Part shown: piece by piece, positions 1 through 8,795 of the stretch
How the letters are laid out: each line of letters begins with the position of its first letter
How positions within the stretch are numbered: position 1 is the first letter of the stretch
NCBI GenBank assembly: GCA_934569225.1
Contig: CAKTKC010000024.1
Span: 1 to 44,030, forward strand
From: an uncultured Oscillospiraceae bacterium
GTDB taxonomy: Bacteria > Bacillota > Clostridia > Oscillospirales > Oscillospiraceae
Reading direction: 5' to 3'
DNA length: 44,030 nucleotides
The notes under the pieces: generated by a model
Seen by the model: the letters and a program-made list of their open reading frames with translations, nothing else
Databases searched by the model: none
What the model was told of the DNA's origin: nothing
Translations under genes and position numbers: made by a program

Positions 1-312
1 CGCAGCCGGGAATTCCGGGGCGTTTACCATGTGCTTCACGGCGTTATTTCTCCCCTGAACCACGTGACCCAGGACGATATCAGGATCAAGGAGCTTCTCC
101 GCCGGGTAGCCGAGGGGGATGTCCGGGAGGTCATCATGGCGACGAACCCGGACACCGAGGGCGAGGCTACCGCCATGTACATATCCCGACTGCTGAGACC
201 CATGGAGGTCAAGGTGACCCGGCTTGCCTACGGCGTGCCGGTTGGCAGCCAGCTGGAATACGCCGACGAGGTGACGCTTTCCAGAGCACTGGAAGGACGT
301 CAGGAGATGTGA
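1..312 (+). CDS. recR: Recombination protein RecR, C-terminal part (5' truncated by window edge)
   Basis: The reading frame is open from base 1 and carries the end of the RecR Toprim domain: the '[12 protein letters not shown]' segment, then the acidic '[12 protein letters not shown]' motif and the closing '[26 protein letters not shown]' typical of RecR C-termini. RecR works with RecO and RecF to load RecA on gapped DNA. The N-terminal helix-hairpin-helix and zinc finger lie outside the window, so the start is missing. The gene ends in TGA and is followed at once by a strong hairpin, so it is the last gene of its unit. Confidence 0.95.
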   Translation, partial: RSREFRGVYHVLHGVISPLNHVTQDDIRIKELLRRVAEGDVREVIMATNPDTEGEATAMYISRLLRPMEVKVTRLAYGVPVGSQLEYADEVTLSRALEGRQEM

Positions 313-317
313 ACGAA

Positions 318-352
318 AATATGGGGGGCTGCCGCCGGCAGCCCCCCATATT
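318..352. terminator. Strong terminator hairpin after recR, probably bidirectional
   Basis: A 16-bp perfect stem (318-333 with 337-352) closes on the loop GCC; its core is ATGGGGGGCTGCC. It lies between the convergent recR and the DMT transporter gene and is followed on the + strand by a T-rich stretch. Confidence 0.8.
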
Positions 353-362
353 CTATGCTGTT

Positions 363-1274
363 TTATGACTTTTTTGCGAACATTCCCACAGGAAGCTGAG
401 AAAGAACCACACCGGCGAACACCAGACCGCAACCCAGCAGTTCCCAAGGCGTCATGGTCTGGTGGAGAATCAGCCAGCCGCCCAGAGCGGCAAAGACGGA
501 TTCCAGACTCATAATTAACGACGCCGTGGTGGGTTCCAGACCCTGCTGCCCGACGATTTGCAGCGTGTAGGCGACGCCCATGGACAGCACGCCGGAAAAG
601 ACCAGCGGGAACCAGCAGGCGGTAATGTCAGAAAAAACGACGGTTTCCTTCGTCAGCAGAATGAACGGCACGGAAAGCACCGTAACCACCAGCGCCTGAA
701 TGCAGTTCATGCGCACACCGTCCAGGTCTCCTGCCAGCCGGTCGATACAGGTGATCTGCACGGAAAAGGCCAGGGCGCAGCCCATCAGGTACAGGTCACC
801 CTTGTTGATCTGGGAAACGCCCATGCAGCTGAGCAGGTACAGCCCCACCACCGCCAGCGCCACGCTGAAAACGGTGGTTCTGGGCGGCTTTTTCCCGAGG
901 AACAGCCCCAGCACCGGCACCAGCACGATGTACATGGCGGTAATGAACCCCGCCTTGCCTGCATCGGTGTAGACGATGCCGATCTGCTGCAAGCTGGACG
1001 CGACGAACAGGGCGCAGCCGCAGATCAGTCCCACCCGCCACAGCGTCGGGTTCTTCCACTTTGCCGCGGATTCCCGGAAACTGCATTTGCCGATGTCCAG
1101 CAAAAACGCGCAGGGGATCAGAAACAGCACGGCAAGCAGGCACCGCACGGCCTGAAAGGTAAAGGGGCCGATGTGATCCATGCCCACACTCTGGGCAATG
1201 AAGCTAAAGCCCCAGATGGTTGTACACAGCAGCAGACTCAGACTGCCGCCGATGCGATTCTTTTTCATTTTCAT
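363..1274 (-). CDS. EamA/DMT-family transporter (10-TM drug/metabolite exporter type)
   Basis: A hydrophobic protein of about 303 aa with two tandem EamA-like halves. 'LLCTTIWGFSFIAQ' near the N-terminus and the 'AAL..W..L.Q..T..' pattern of the last third ('VFAALGGWLILHQTMTPWELLGCGLVFAGVVL') are hallmarks of DMT-superfamily permeases. The substrate cannot be read from sequence. The frame stays open upstream to 1388, but that extension would run through the divergent pepF promoter and start codon. I therefore place the start at the ATG at 1274 (MKMKKNRIGG); the ATG at 1268 is equally possible because neither has a clear ribosome-binding site. Confidence 0.85.
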   Translation of the reverse strand: MKMKKNRIGGSLSLLLCTTIWGFSFIAQSVGMDHIGPFTFQAVRCLLAVLFLIPCAFLLDIGKCSFRESAAKWKNPTLWRVGLICGCALFVASSLQQIGIVYTDAGKAGFITAMYIVLVPVLGLFLGKKPPRTTVFSVALAVVGLYLLSCMGVSQINKGDLYLMGCALAFSVQITCIDRLAGDLDGVRMNCIQALVVTVLSVPFILLTKETVVFSDITACWFPLVFSGVLSMGVAYTLQIVGQQGLEPTTASLIMSLESVFAALGGWLILHQTMTPWELLGCGLVFAGVVLSQLPVGMFAKKS

Positions 1275-1320
1275 CACCGAGGCTAACTTTAACATAATTT
1301 GCCGATCTTTGCAAGCGGCG

Positions 1321-1348
1321 TTGATTTTTTTGGATAGTGTGGTATAAT
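1321..1348 (+). promoter_or_regulatory. Sigma-A-type promoter for pepF
   Basis: TTGATT at 1321-1326, a 16-bp spacer and a perfect TATAAT at 1343-1348, 27 bp before the pepF start. The AGGAGGG ribosome-binding site is at 1362-1368. Confidence 0.75.
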
Positions 1349-1374
1349 AGCAGAAAAAACCAGGAGGGTTCATT

Positions 1375-3180
1375 ATGGAAGAAATCAAAAAAATTCCCAG
1401 CCGCGATCAGATTCCGGCGGAGGACAAGTGGGCGATTGAAGACCTGTACCCCACCGACGAAGCCTGGGAAGCGGAGCTGGCAACGCTGGCGGAGAGCCAG
1501 AAGACCCTGGCTTCCTTCGCGGGACATCTGGGTGAGAGCGGCGAGACGCTGTATGCTTACATGGAAGTCTTTGAGCAGGTCAATGCCAAGGGAGATCTGC
1601 TGGGCAGCTACTGTATGCGCCGGGCGGACGAGGATACCCGGAACGCCACCTATCAGGCCATGGCCGGAAAATTTATGGGTGTTGCAGTAGCACTGAACGC
1701 GGCGTGCAGCTTTGATACCCCGGAGATCATGGCGATTTCCGACGAGAAGCTGGCGCAGTTCTATGCCGACTGCCCCAAGCTGGAGCGTTACCGCCGCTAC
1801 CTGACCAACCTGCGCCGCCGCAAGGCGCACACCCTTTCCGCCGCAGAGGAAAAGCTGCTGGCGTCGGCGGGCGAAATGTCTCAGGCGCCCGACACCATTT
1901 ATGGCTCCCTCGCCGATGCAGACCTGAAATTCCCCGACGCCGTGGACGCCAAGGGAAACAAGCATCCCCTGACCCAGGGAACCTTCGTCAGCCTGGAGGA
2001 GAGCAGCGACCGGGTGCTGCGTCAGAGTGCCTACGAAAACCTTTACGGCACCCTGGCCAGCTTCAAGACCACCACGGCCGCCATCCTCAACGCTCAGAAC
2101 AAGCAGCTGAAATTCTTCGCCGAGGCACGGAAGTACGACACGGCCTTTGAAGCGTCTCTGGACGCGACCAACGTCCCCACTTCCGTTTACAAGAACCTCA
2201 TTGAGACGGTTCACCAGAACATGGACAAGATGCACCGCTATGTCCGCCTGCGCAAAAAGCTGCTGGGCGTGGACGAGCTGCATTTCTACGATGTGTACAC
2301 CCCCTTGCTCAAGGATGTGGACAAGCACATCCCCTACGAGCAGGCTAAGCAGACCGTTTACGACGCGCTGGCGCCTCTGGGCGATGATTACCGCGCTATC
2401 CTGAAGAACGGCTTCGACCATCGCTGGATCGACGTGTACCAGAACGAGGGCAAGCGCAGCGGTGCCTATTCCGCCGGTACGGTGGTGCATCCCTACGTCC
2501 TGCTGAACTACACCGGCACTCTGGACAGCCAGTTCACCCTGGCTCACGAAATGGGTCACGCCCTGCACTCCTACCTCTCCAACAAGTATCAGAACCCCAT
2601 TGACGCGGACTACGTGATCTTCGTGGCGGAGGTGGCCTCCACCTGCAACGAGGCGCTGCTGATGGAATATCTGCTGGGCAAGACCACAGATAAGAAGGAG
2701 CGGGCGTACCTCATCAACCATTTCCTCGACCAGTTCAAGGGAACGCTGTACCGTCAGACCATGTTCGCCGAGTTTGAGCTGAACATCGGAAAGATGGCAG
2801 CTGAGGGACAGACCCTGACGGCGGACGTCCTGTGCGCCGAGTATAAGCGCCTGAACGAGCTGTACTACGGCCCGGACATGGTGGTGGACGACAACATCGC
2901 CATGGAGTGGGCGCGGATTCCCCACTTCTACTACAACTACTATGTCTTCCAGTACGCCACCGGCTATTCCGCCGCCATTGCCCTGTCCCGCCGCATTCTG
3001 CGGGAGGGTGCACCGGCTGTGAAGGATTACCTGGGCTTCCTCTCCGGCGGCTGCTCCAAGTCCCCCATCGATCTGCTGAAGGGCGCGGGCGTGGATATGA
3101 CCAGCCCGGAGCCTGTGAATCAGGCGCTGGCGCTGTTCGGCGAGCTGCTGGATGAAATGGAAGAGCTGACCCGGGAGTAA
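1375..3180 (+). CDS. pepF: Oligoendopeptidase F (M3 family zinc metallopeptidase)
   Basis: A 601-aa cytosolic metallopeptidase that cleaves peptides of moderate length. The zinc site HEMGH lies at residues 391-395 ('LAHEMGHALHSYLS'), and the third ligand is the Glu in the downstream 'VAEVASTCNEALL' helix, as in PepF/M3B enzymes. Length, the N-terminal 'W.IEDLYPTDEAWEAE' segment and the C-terminal 'YATGYSAAIALS' block match PepF throughout. The start is fixed by an AGGAGGG site 6 nt upstream. It has its own promoter and is followed after 4 nt by a small coupled gene. Confidence 0.97.
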   Translation: MEEIKKIPSRDQIPAEDKWAIEDLYPTDEAWEAELATLAESQKTLASFAGHLGESGETLYAYMEVFEQVNAKGDLLGSYCMRRADEDTRNATYQAMAGKFMGVAVALNAACSFDTPEIMAISDEKLAQFYADCPKLERYRRYLTNLRRRKAHTLSAAEEKLLASAGEMSQAPDTIYGSLADADLKFPDAVDAKGNKHPLTQGTFVSLEESSDRVLRQSAYENLYGTLASFKTTTAAILNAQNKQLKFFAEARKYDTAFEASLDATNVPTSVYKNLIETVHQNMDKMHRYVRLRKKLLGVDELHFYDVYTPLLKDVDKHIPYEQAKQTVYDALAPLGDDYRAILKNGFDHRWIDVYQNEGKRSGAYSAGTVVHPYVLLNYTGTLDSQFTLAHEMGHALHSYLSNKYQNPIDADYVIFVAEVASTCNEALLMEYLLGKTTDKKERAYLINHFLDQFKGTLYRQTMFAEFELNIGKMAAEGQTLTADVLCAEYKRLNELYYGPDMVVDDNIAMEWARIPHFYYNYYVFQYATGYSAAIALSRRILREGAPAVKDYLGFLSGGCSKSPIDLLKGAGVDMTSPEPVNQALALFGELLDEMEELTRE

Positions 3181-3184
3181 GGGC

Positions 3185-3451
3185 ATGGCAGAGCTGTTCT
3201 TGCCCACCCTGCACACCTTCGCCATGAACAACATTTTTACCGGCTCCAAGGGACTGTTCCGTTTCCGGGCAGAGCCGAAGGTGGTCATGGCGAACCCGAA
3301 AGAGGTGGATTTCGCCCAGAGCGCCATCCATGTGGAGTACTGGCACGGCCTTTACTGCTATGAAAAAAGCACCATGGAGGGCGAATGCACCTTCCCCATG
3401 AGCGAGGAAGGCCGGGAAGAAATGCGCCGCTGGCTGGAGGAAAAAATCTGA
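3185..3451 (+). CDS. Small conserved-looking hypothetical protein coupled to pepF
   Basis: An 88-aa soluble protein starting 4 nt after the pepF stop; the ribosome-binding site GGGAG overlaps the last pepF codons, which implies translational coupling. There is no signal peptide or membrane segment. The middle carries 'EPKVVMANPKEVDFAQSAIHVEYWHGLYCYEKSTMEGECTF' type aromatic and charged residues, and the C-terminus is a charged helix. I do not recognise the family. Its codon use is like pepF, so it is likely a real gene. A role linked to peptide turnover would be only guilt by association. Confidence 0.75.
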   Translation: MAELFLPTLHTFAMNNIFTGSKGLFRFRAEPKVVMANPKEVDFAQSAIHVEYWHGLYCYEKSTMEGECTFPMSEEGREEMRRWLEEKI

Positions 3452-3561
3452 TTCGGAAATTTCTGCGGAACCGGCAGCCGCCGGTTCCGCAGGTTTTCGG
3501 TTTCCCGGACAGACGATTTGACTTTTTCCGGGAAACCGCCCGGAAAAATGGGAAATGAGCC

Positions 3562-3589
3562 TTGACTTTTTCCCTTTTTGTGATAAAAT
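3562..3589 (+). promoter_or_regulatory. Promoter of the alaS T-box transcript
   Basis: TTGACT at 3562-3567, a 16-bp spacer and TAAAAT at 3584-3589. It opens the roughly 280-nt leader of alaS. Confidence 0.75.
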
Positions 3590-3596
3590 ACTGACG

Positions 3597-3816
3597 ATAT
3601 GGAAAGACATTGCGGAAACCAAGCGGAAACGTAGTCCTTCAGCGAGGGGGAGAAGGTGCAAGCCCCCGGATGAATTCCCGCAAGCCATTTCCCGCGTCGC
3701 CCGGGATGACCGGGACGGGCGCTCCCGTTACAGAGCAGCTAAGATGCCTGTATGCAGGCGAATTAGGGTGGTACCGCGATTTACGTCGCCCCTATTGTGT
3801 AGGGGCGGCGTTTTTA
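3597..3816 (+). promoter_or_regulatory. T-box riboswitch leader upstream of alaS
   Basis: The T-box sequence AGGGTGGTACCGCG is intact at 3765-3778, with the TGGT bulge that would pair with an ACCA tRNA end (A73). The competing terminator follows at 3784-3810 (11-bp stem, loop TTGTG, then TTTTT). Upstream, a Stem-I-like arm can be drawn: GCGG 3623-3626 pairs with CCGC 3678-3681, TCC 3635-3637 with GGA 3668-3670, and a G5/C5 helix carries the GGTGCAAG distal loop (3655-3662). The 3' side of the internal loop reads TGAATTC. In T-boxes the specifier usually follows GAA, so the codon here appears to be TTC (Phe), not an Ala codon (see findings). This fills the gap between 3452 and 3872. Confidence 0.9.
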
Positions 3817-3872
3817 GTTGGAAGTGAAGAATTCACTTTCAGCTCCGACAATTTTTATGGAGGTAGAAACCA

Positions 3873-6512
3873 ATGAATCCCAAGCCTTACGGCGTAAATG
3901 AACTGCGCGAGATGTTCCTTTCCTTCTTTGAAAGCAAGGGTCATCTGCGCCTGCCCAGCTTTTCTCTGATTCCCCAGAATGATGCGTCCCTGCTGCTCAT
4001 CAACTCCGGCATGGCGCCCATGAAGCCCTACTTCAAGGGCGAGGTGGAGCCGCCTCGTCACCGGGTCTGCACCTGCCAGAAGTGCATCCGTACCGGCGAT
4101 ATCGAGAACATCGGCAAGACCGCCCGCCACGGCACCTATTTCGAGATGCTGGGCAACTTCTCCTTCGGTGATTACTTCAAGCACGAGGCCATTGCCTGGA
4201 GCTGGGAGTTCCTGACCAAGGTGGTCGGTCTGGACGAGAACCGGCTGTACCCCTCCATCTACGAAAACGACGACGAAGCCTTTGAGATCTGGAACAAGGA
4301 AGTGGGCGTCCCCGCCGAGCGTATTTTCCGCTTCGGCAAGGAGGACAACTTCTGGGAGCATGGCTCCGGCCCCTGCGGTCCCTGCTCCGAAATCTACTAC
4401 GACCGGGGCGAAAAGTACGGCTGCGGCAAGCCCGGCTGCACCGTGGGCTGCGACTGCGACCGCTACATGGAGGTCTGGAACAACGTCTTCTCCCAGTTCG
4501 ACAACGACGGCCACGGCAACTACACCGAGCTGGCCCAGAAGAACATCGACACCGGTATGGGTCTGGAGCGTCTGGCGGTGGTCTGTCAGGACGTGGACTC
4601 CCTGTTCGATGTGGATACCGTCATGAACATCACCCACAAGGTCACCGAGCTGACCGGCGCGACCTATGGCCAGAGCGTGAAAATGGACGTGTCCCTGCGT
4701 GTTATCACCGACCATATCCGCGCTTCCACTTTCATGATCGCCGACGGCGTGCTTCCCAGTAACGAGGGACGGGGCTATGTCCTGCGCCGTCTGCTGCGGC
4801 GTGCAGCCCGCCACGGCAAGCTCCTGGGCGTCAACCACCCCTTCCTCTATCAGATCGTGGAGACCGTGGTGGAGGAAAACGAGGTTCACTACACCTATCT
4901 GCGGGAGCGCTGCGACTATATCACCAAGGTGGTAAAGGTGGAGGAAGAGAACTTCGCCCGCACCATCGACGGCGGCATGGCGATCTTCTCCAACATGCTG
5001 GCAGAGCATAAGGCCAAGGGCGAGACGGAGTTCTCCGGCGCCGACGCATTCAAGCTGTACGATACCTACGGCTTCCCCATTGACCTGACACTGGAAATGG
5101 TGGCCGACGAGGATATGACCCTGAATCAGAAGGCCTTTGCCCAGCTGATGCAGGAGCAGAAGGTTCGCGCCCGGGAAGCCCGGAAGGCGCTGGGCGATCT
5201 GGCCTGGGCAGGCATCGACCTGGGGCTGGACAACACCCCCACCACCTTTGTCGGCTACACCCAGAATAACTGCGACGCCAAGGTTCTGGCGGTTTGCGTG
5301 GGCGACGAGGTCTCCGGCACCATTGCCGGCGGCGAAAAGGGCATCATCGTTCTGGACAAGACCCCCTTCTACGCCGAAATGGGCGGCCAGATCGCCGACC
5401 ACGGCGTGATCCTCATGGGCAACAGCCGCTTCGTGGTGTCCGACGTCCAGAAGGACAAGGGCGGCAAGTACCTGCATCATGGCAAGATGGTCACCGGCTC
5501 CATCAAGGTGGACGACATTGTGGTCGCTTCCATCGACGTGGAGCGCCGCAAGGCCATCATGCGCGCCCACTCCGCCACCCATCTGCTGCAAAAGGCGCTG
5601 CAGACGGTGCTGGGTGACCATGTGCATCAGGCGGGGTCCTATGTGGAGCCTGACCGGCTGCGCTTCGACTTTACCCACTATTCCGCGCTGACGGCGGAGG
5701 AGCTGATGAAGGTCAACGCCATCGTCCAAAATTCCATTCTGGAGGGCTACAACATCGTGACCCGGGAGATGCCTGTTGACGAGGCCAAGGCCATGGGCGC
5801 CACCGCGCTGTTCAGCGAGAAGTACGGCAGCACGGTTCGGGTGGTCAACATGGGCAACTACTCCATCGAGCTGTGCGGCGGCACCCATCTGGACAACACC
5901 GCCAAGGTCGGCCCCTTTGAGATTGAGAGCGAGTGCTCCGTCGCCTCCGGCGTCCGCCGGATCGAGGCCATTACCGGCAAGGCCTGCCTGGAAAGAATGG
6001 AGCGGAACCAGACCATGCTGCTGGAAGCGGCTGCCAAGCTGAAGACCAAGCCCATCGAGCTGGGCACCCGGATTCAGGCGCAGCTGGAGGAACTCCGGGA
6101 GCTGCGGCGCACCATTGAGGCGTACAAGGCCAAGGAGACCGTGGGCGAGATCGACCGGATTCTCTTTGGTTCCCACAATGTGGACGGCCTGAAGGTCATC
6201 ACCGCCAGCGTTCCCAACGCCGACACCGGCAGACTCCGCCAGATGGGCGACGTGCTGCGGGATAAGGACGCTTCCGTGGTTGCTGTGCTTGCCACGGTCA
6301 ACGAGGGCAAGATCACCTTCCTTGCCGTCTGCGGTAAGGATGCCATTGCCCGGGGCATCAAGGCCGGCGAGCTGGTGAAGCAGGTATGTTGCTGCTGCGG
6401 CGGCAGCGGCGGCGGCAAGCCCGACTCCGCCATGGGCGGCGGCAAGGATATCACCAAGGTGGACAACGCCCTCGCCATCGTGGACGATTACGTGGTTTCC
6501 AAATTGAAGTAA
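3873..6512 (+). CDS. alaS: Alanyl-tRNA synthetase
   Basis: An 879-aa class II synthetase that charges tRNA-Ala. The N-terminal catalytic domain starts at 'ELREMFLSFFESKGHLRLPSFSLIPQND' and includes 'TARHGTYFEMLGNFSFGDYFK' (motif 2 region). The editing-domain zinc site is present as 'HSATHLL' and 'CGGTH', and the C-terminal DHHA1/C-Ala region ends with a Gly/Cys-rich 'CCCCGGSGGGKPDSAMGGG'. The length is normal for the family. The start is set by GGAGGT at 3859-3864. Expression is controlled by the T-box leader, and the gene ends in its own terminator. Confidence 0.98.
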   Translation: MNPKPYGVNELREMFLSFFESKGHLRLPSFSLIPQNDASLLLINSGMAPMKPYFKGEVEPPRHRVCTCQKCIRTGDIENIGKTARHGTYFEMLGNFSFGDYFKHEAIAWSWEFLTKVVGLDENRLYPSIYENDDEAFEIWNKEVGVPAERIFRFGKEDNFWEHGSGPCGPCSEIYYDRGEKYGCGKPGCTVGCDCDRYMEVWNNVFSQFDNDGHGNYTELAQKNIDTGMGLERLAVVCQDVDSLFDVDTVMNITHKVTELTGATYGQSVKMDVSLRVITDHIRASTFMIADGVLPSNEGRGYVLRRLLRRAARHGKLLGVNHPFLYQIVETVVEENEVHYTYLRERCDYITKVVKVEEENFARTIDGGMAIFSNMLAEHKAKGETEFSGADAFKLYDTYGFPIDLTLEMVADEDMTLNQKAFAQLMQEQKVRAREARKALGDLAWAGIDLGLDNTPTTFVGYTQNNCDAKVLAVCVGDEVSGTIAGGEKGIIVLDKTPFYAEMGGQIADHGVILMGNSRFVVSDVQKDKGGKYLHHGKMVTGSIKVDDIVVASIDVERRKAIMRAHSATHLLQKALQTVLGDHVHQAGSYVEPDRLRFDFTHYSALTAEELMKVNAIVQNSILEGYNIVTREMPVDEAKAMGATALFSEKYGSTVRVVNMGNYSIELCGGTHLDNTAKVGPFEIESECSVASGVRRIEAITGKACLERMERNQTMLLEAAAKLKTKPIELGTRIQAQLEELRELRRTIEAYKAKETVGEIDRILFGSHNVDGLKVITASVPNADTGRLRQMGDVLRDKDASVVAVLATVNEGKITFLAVCGKDAIARGIKAGELVKQVCCCCGGSGGGKPDSAMGGGKDITKVDNALAIVDDYVVSKLK

Positions 6513-6516
6513 TAAG

Positions 6517-6546
6517 AAAGGCGCTGCCGCAAAGGCGGCGCCTTTT
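6517..6546 (+). terminator. Rho-independent terminator after alaS
   Basis: A 12-bp stem (6517-6528 with 6534-6545, one G-T pair) with loop GCAAA and a TTTT tail. Confidence 0.85.
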
Positions 6547-6568
6547 CCAACGATAAGGAGGTGGCAGG

Positions 6569-8791
6569 ATGCGTAAACTGGTATGGTTTTCTCTGGGCTT
6601 CGGCGCGGCCTGCTGCCTGTGCGCGTATGTCCTCACGGGAAACGTGCGGGTCGTTTTGGCAGTCGCGGGCGGGGTGCTGACGCTTCTGACGGCGATTGCG
6701 GGGAGAAAGTACATTTGCTTCCGGCGGGTTGCCGCGATTTTCCTTGGCTTTGCCATGGGAATGGGCTGGTTTACCCTGTATGACGGCTTTTATCTGAACT
6801 CCGCCGGGACGATGGACGGAAAGACGGCAAACGCGGTCATCCGGGTGTCGGACTACAGCTACGAGACGGCATACGGTATCGGCGTGGACGGCACGGTGCA
6901 GCTGGAAGGAAAGTCCTACCGCCTTCGGGCGTATCTGGATTTGGACGAACCCCTGGAACCCGGGGACGTGATCTCCGGTCAGTTTCGCTTCCGCGCCACC
7001 ACGCCGAAGGAGAACAGAACCTATCACGCGGGCAACGGCATTTTCCTGCTGGCGTATCAGGTGGACGAGGTTTCCGTTTCGCCCCATACAGACGCGTCTT
7101 GGCGGGATATCCCTGCGCGGCTGCGGCACCGGATTCAGGAAATTCTGCAAGCCTGCATTCCCCAGGATGCCGCGCCCTTTGCCCGGGCGCTTCTGCTGGG
7201 TGATACCACTGGCCTGAGTTATGCGGTAGATACCAGCCTGAAAATCAGCGGGATTCGCCATGTGGCGGCTGTTTCTGGGCTGCATGTGTCGATTCTGTTC
7301 GCATTGCTCACTGCCATAACCTTCCGAAAACGGTTCCTGACTGCTCTCGTCGGTTTCCCTACGCTGCTGCTTTTTGCGGCGGTGGCGGGTTTTACTCCGT
7401 CGGTCAGCCGCTCATGCATCATGTGCGCGCTGATGCTGGCGGCGCTGCTGCTGAATAAGGAATACGACGGCCCCGCGGCACTTGCTTTCGCCGCCGTGGT
7501 GATGCTGATCGGCAACCCACTGGTCATCACGTCCGTGGGGTTCCAGCTGTCCGTGGCCAGCGTGGCGGGAATCTACCTCTTTGCGCCGGGCATCCGCAAG
7601 TGGCTGGTTTCTCTGTTCCCGGACAGCAAAGGGAAGGGCGTCAGACCCACGTTGACTCGCTGGTTTACCGCCTCCGTGTCCATTACCCTCAGCGCCATGA
7701 TTTTCACAACGCCGCTGAGCGCATGGTATTTTGGCACTGTGAGCCTTGTGGGCGTGGTGACCAATCTGCTCACCCTGTGGGTCATCAGCTTCATTTTCTA
7801 TGGGCTTGTGGCGGTCAGTCTGGCGGGCGCGTTCTGGACGGGCGGGGCGATGATTCTCGGGAAAATCGTCGCGTGGCCGATTCGCTATGTTTTGTTTGTG
7901 GCGAAGCTGCTGGCGGGCTTTCCCCTGGCGGCGGTGTATACCAGAAGTCCTTATATTACCATCTGGCTGGTGGCCGTGTATGCGCTGCTGCTGGTGTTCC
8001 TTCTGAGCCGGAACCGCCGCCCCGAAATTCTGCTCTGCTGCGGCACGCTGGGACTGTGTCTGGCACTGCTGGCATCCTGGGCAGAGCCGATGCTGGACAG
8101 CACCCGGGTAACGGTGCTGGATGTGGGGCAGGGGCAGTGCATTCTGCTGCAAAGCGAAGGCCGGACGTACATGGTGGACTGCGGCGGTGACAGCGACACC
8201 GACACCGCGGACATTGCCGCCGAAACGCTTCTGAGTCAGGGCATCTCCCGGCTGGACGGGTTGATTCTGACCCACAGCGACCGGGATCACACCGGCGCGG
8301 CGGAAAATCTTTTGAGCCGGGTGAAAGCGGATGTCCTCATTCTCCCGCCGGAGGAAGGTATGCCGATACCTGGTAATGCAGAGGTCGTGTACGCTGAACA
8401 GGATTTGATTTTGACCTACGGCGAGACAAATCTGCACATTTTCACCACCGATTCCAATAGAAGCGAGAACGAAAACAGCCTATGCGTCTTGTTTGATACG
8501 GAAAACTGTGATATACTCATAACGGGAGACCGAAGCGCCTACGGCGAGCGGATGCTGCTCCACGCCGGGAAAATCCCGGAGGTGGACGTGCTGATCGCCG
8601 GACATCACGGCTCCAAAAACTCCACCTGCGAGGATTTGCTCACCGCTGCCCAACCGCAGACGGTCTGCATCAGCGTAGGCCAGGACAATCTCTACGGACA
8701 CCCGGCGGCGGAGACCTTGCAGCGGCTGGAAGATTTCGGCTGCATGGTGTACCGGACAGACCGGGACGGAACAATTACCATCAGAAGGTGA
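6569..8791 (+). CDS. comEC: DNA internalisation competence protein ComEC/Rec2 with metallo-beta-lactamase domain
   Basis: A 740-aa polytopic membrane protein, the predicted channel for single-stranded DNA uptake. It has an N-terminal membrane and OB-like (DUF4131) part, then the competence domain ('LLLGDTTGLS..', 'VSGLHVSILFAL', 'AGFTPSVSRSCIMCAL'). The C-terminal metallo-beta-lactamase domain has 'LTHSDRDHTGA' (His 569, Asp 571, Asp 573, His 574) and 'GHHGSKNS', so its metal site looks intact. AGGAGGT precedes the start. No comEA or comF lies adjacent. holA follows after only 4 nt, suggesting a comEC-holA-rnmV operon, a common Firmicute order. Confidence 0.95.
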   Translation: MRKLVWFSLGFGAACCLCAYVLTGNVRVVLAVAGGVLTLLTAIAGRKYICFRRVAAIFLGFAMGMGWFTLYDGFYLNSAGTMDGKTANAVIRVSDYSYETAYGIGVDGTVQLEGKSYRLRAYLDLDEPLEPGDVISGQFRFRATTPKENRTYHAGNGIFLLAYQVDEVSVSPHTDASWRDIPARLRHRIQEILQACIPQDAAPFARALLLGDTTGLSYAVDTSLKISGIRHVAAVSGLHVSILFALLTAITFRKRFLTALVGFPTLLLFAAVAGFTPSVSRSCIMCALMLAALLLNKEYDGPAALAFAAVVMLIGNPLVITSVGFQLSVASVAGIYLFAPGIRKWLVSLFPDSKGKGVRPTLTRWFTASVSITLSAMIFTTPLSAWYFGTVSLVGVVTNLLTLWVISFIFYGLVAVSLAGAFWTGGAMILGKIVAWPIRYVLFVAKLLAGFPLAAVYTRSPYITIWLVAVYALLLVFLLSRNRRPEILLCCGTLGLCLALLASWAEPMLDSTRVTVLDVGQGQCILLQSEGRTYMVDCGGDSDTDTADIAAETLLSQGISRLDGLILTHSDRDHTGAAENLLSRVKADVLILPPEEGMPIPGNAEVVYAEQDLILTYGETNLHIFTTDSNRSENENSLCVLFDTENCDILITGDRSAYGERMLLHAGKIPEVDVLIAGHHGSKNSTCEDLLTAAQPQTVCISVGQDNLYGHPAAETLQRLEDFGCMVYRTDRDGTITIRR

Positions 8792-8795
8792 AACC

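Noticed and set aside
1204..3327. A 707-codon open frame on the minus strand opposite pepF
   Set aside because: It mirrors the codon pattern of pepF and encodes low-complexity Gln/His/Val/Leu-rich sequence with no domain; the + strand gene is certain.
3855..6176. A 773-codon open frame on the minus strand opposite alaS
   Set aside because: Shadow of a GC-rich gene; composition (Gly, His, Val, Leu runs) is not protein-like and alaS is unambiguous.
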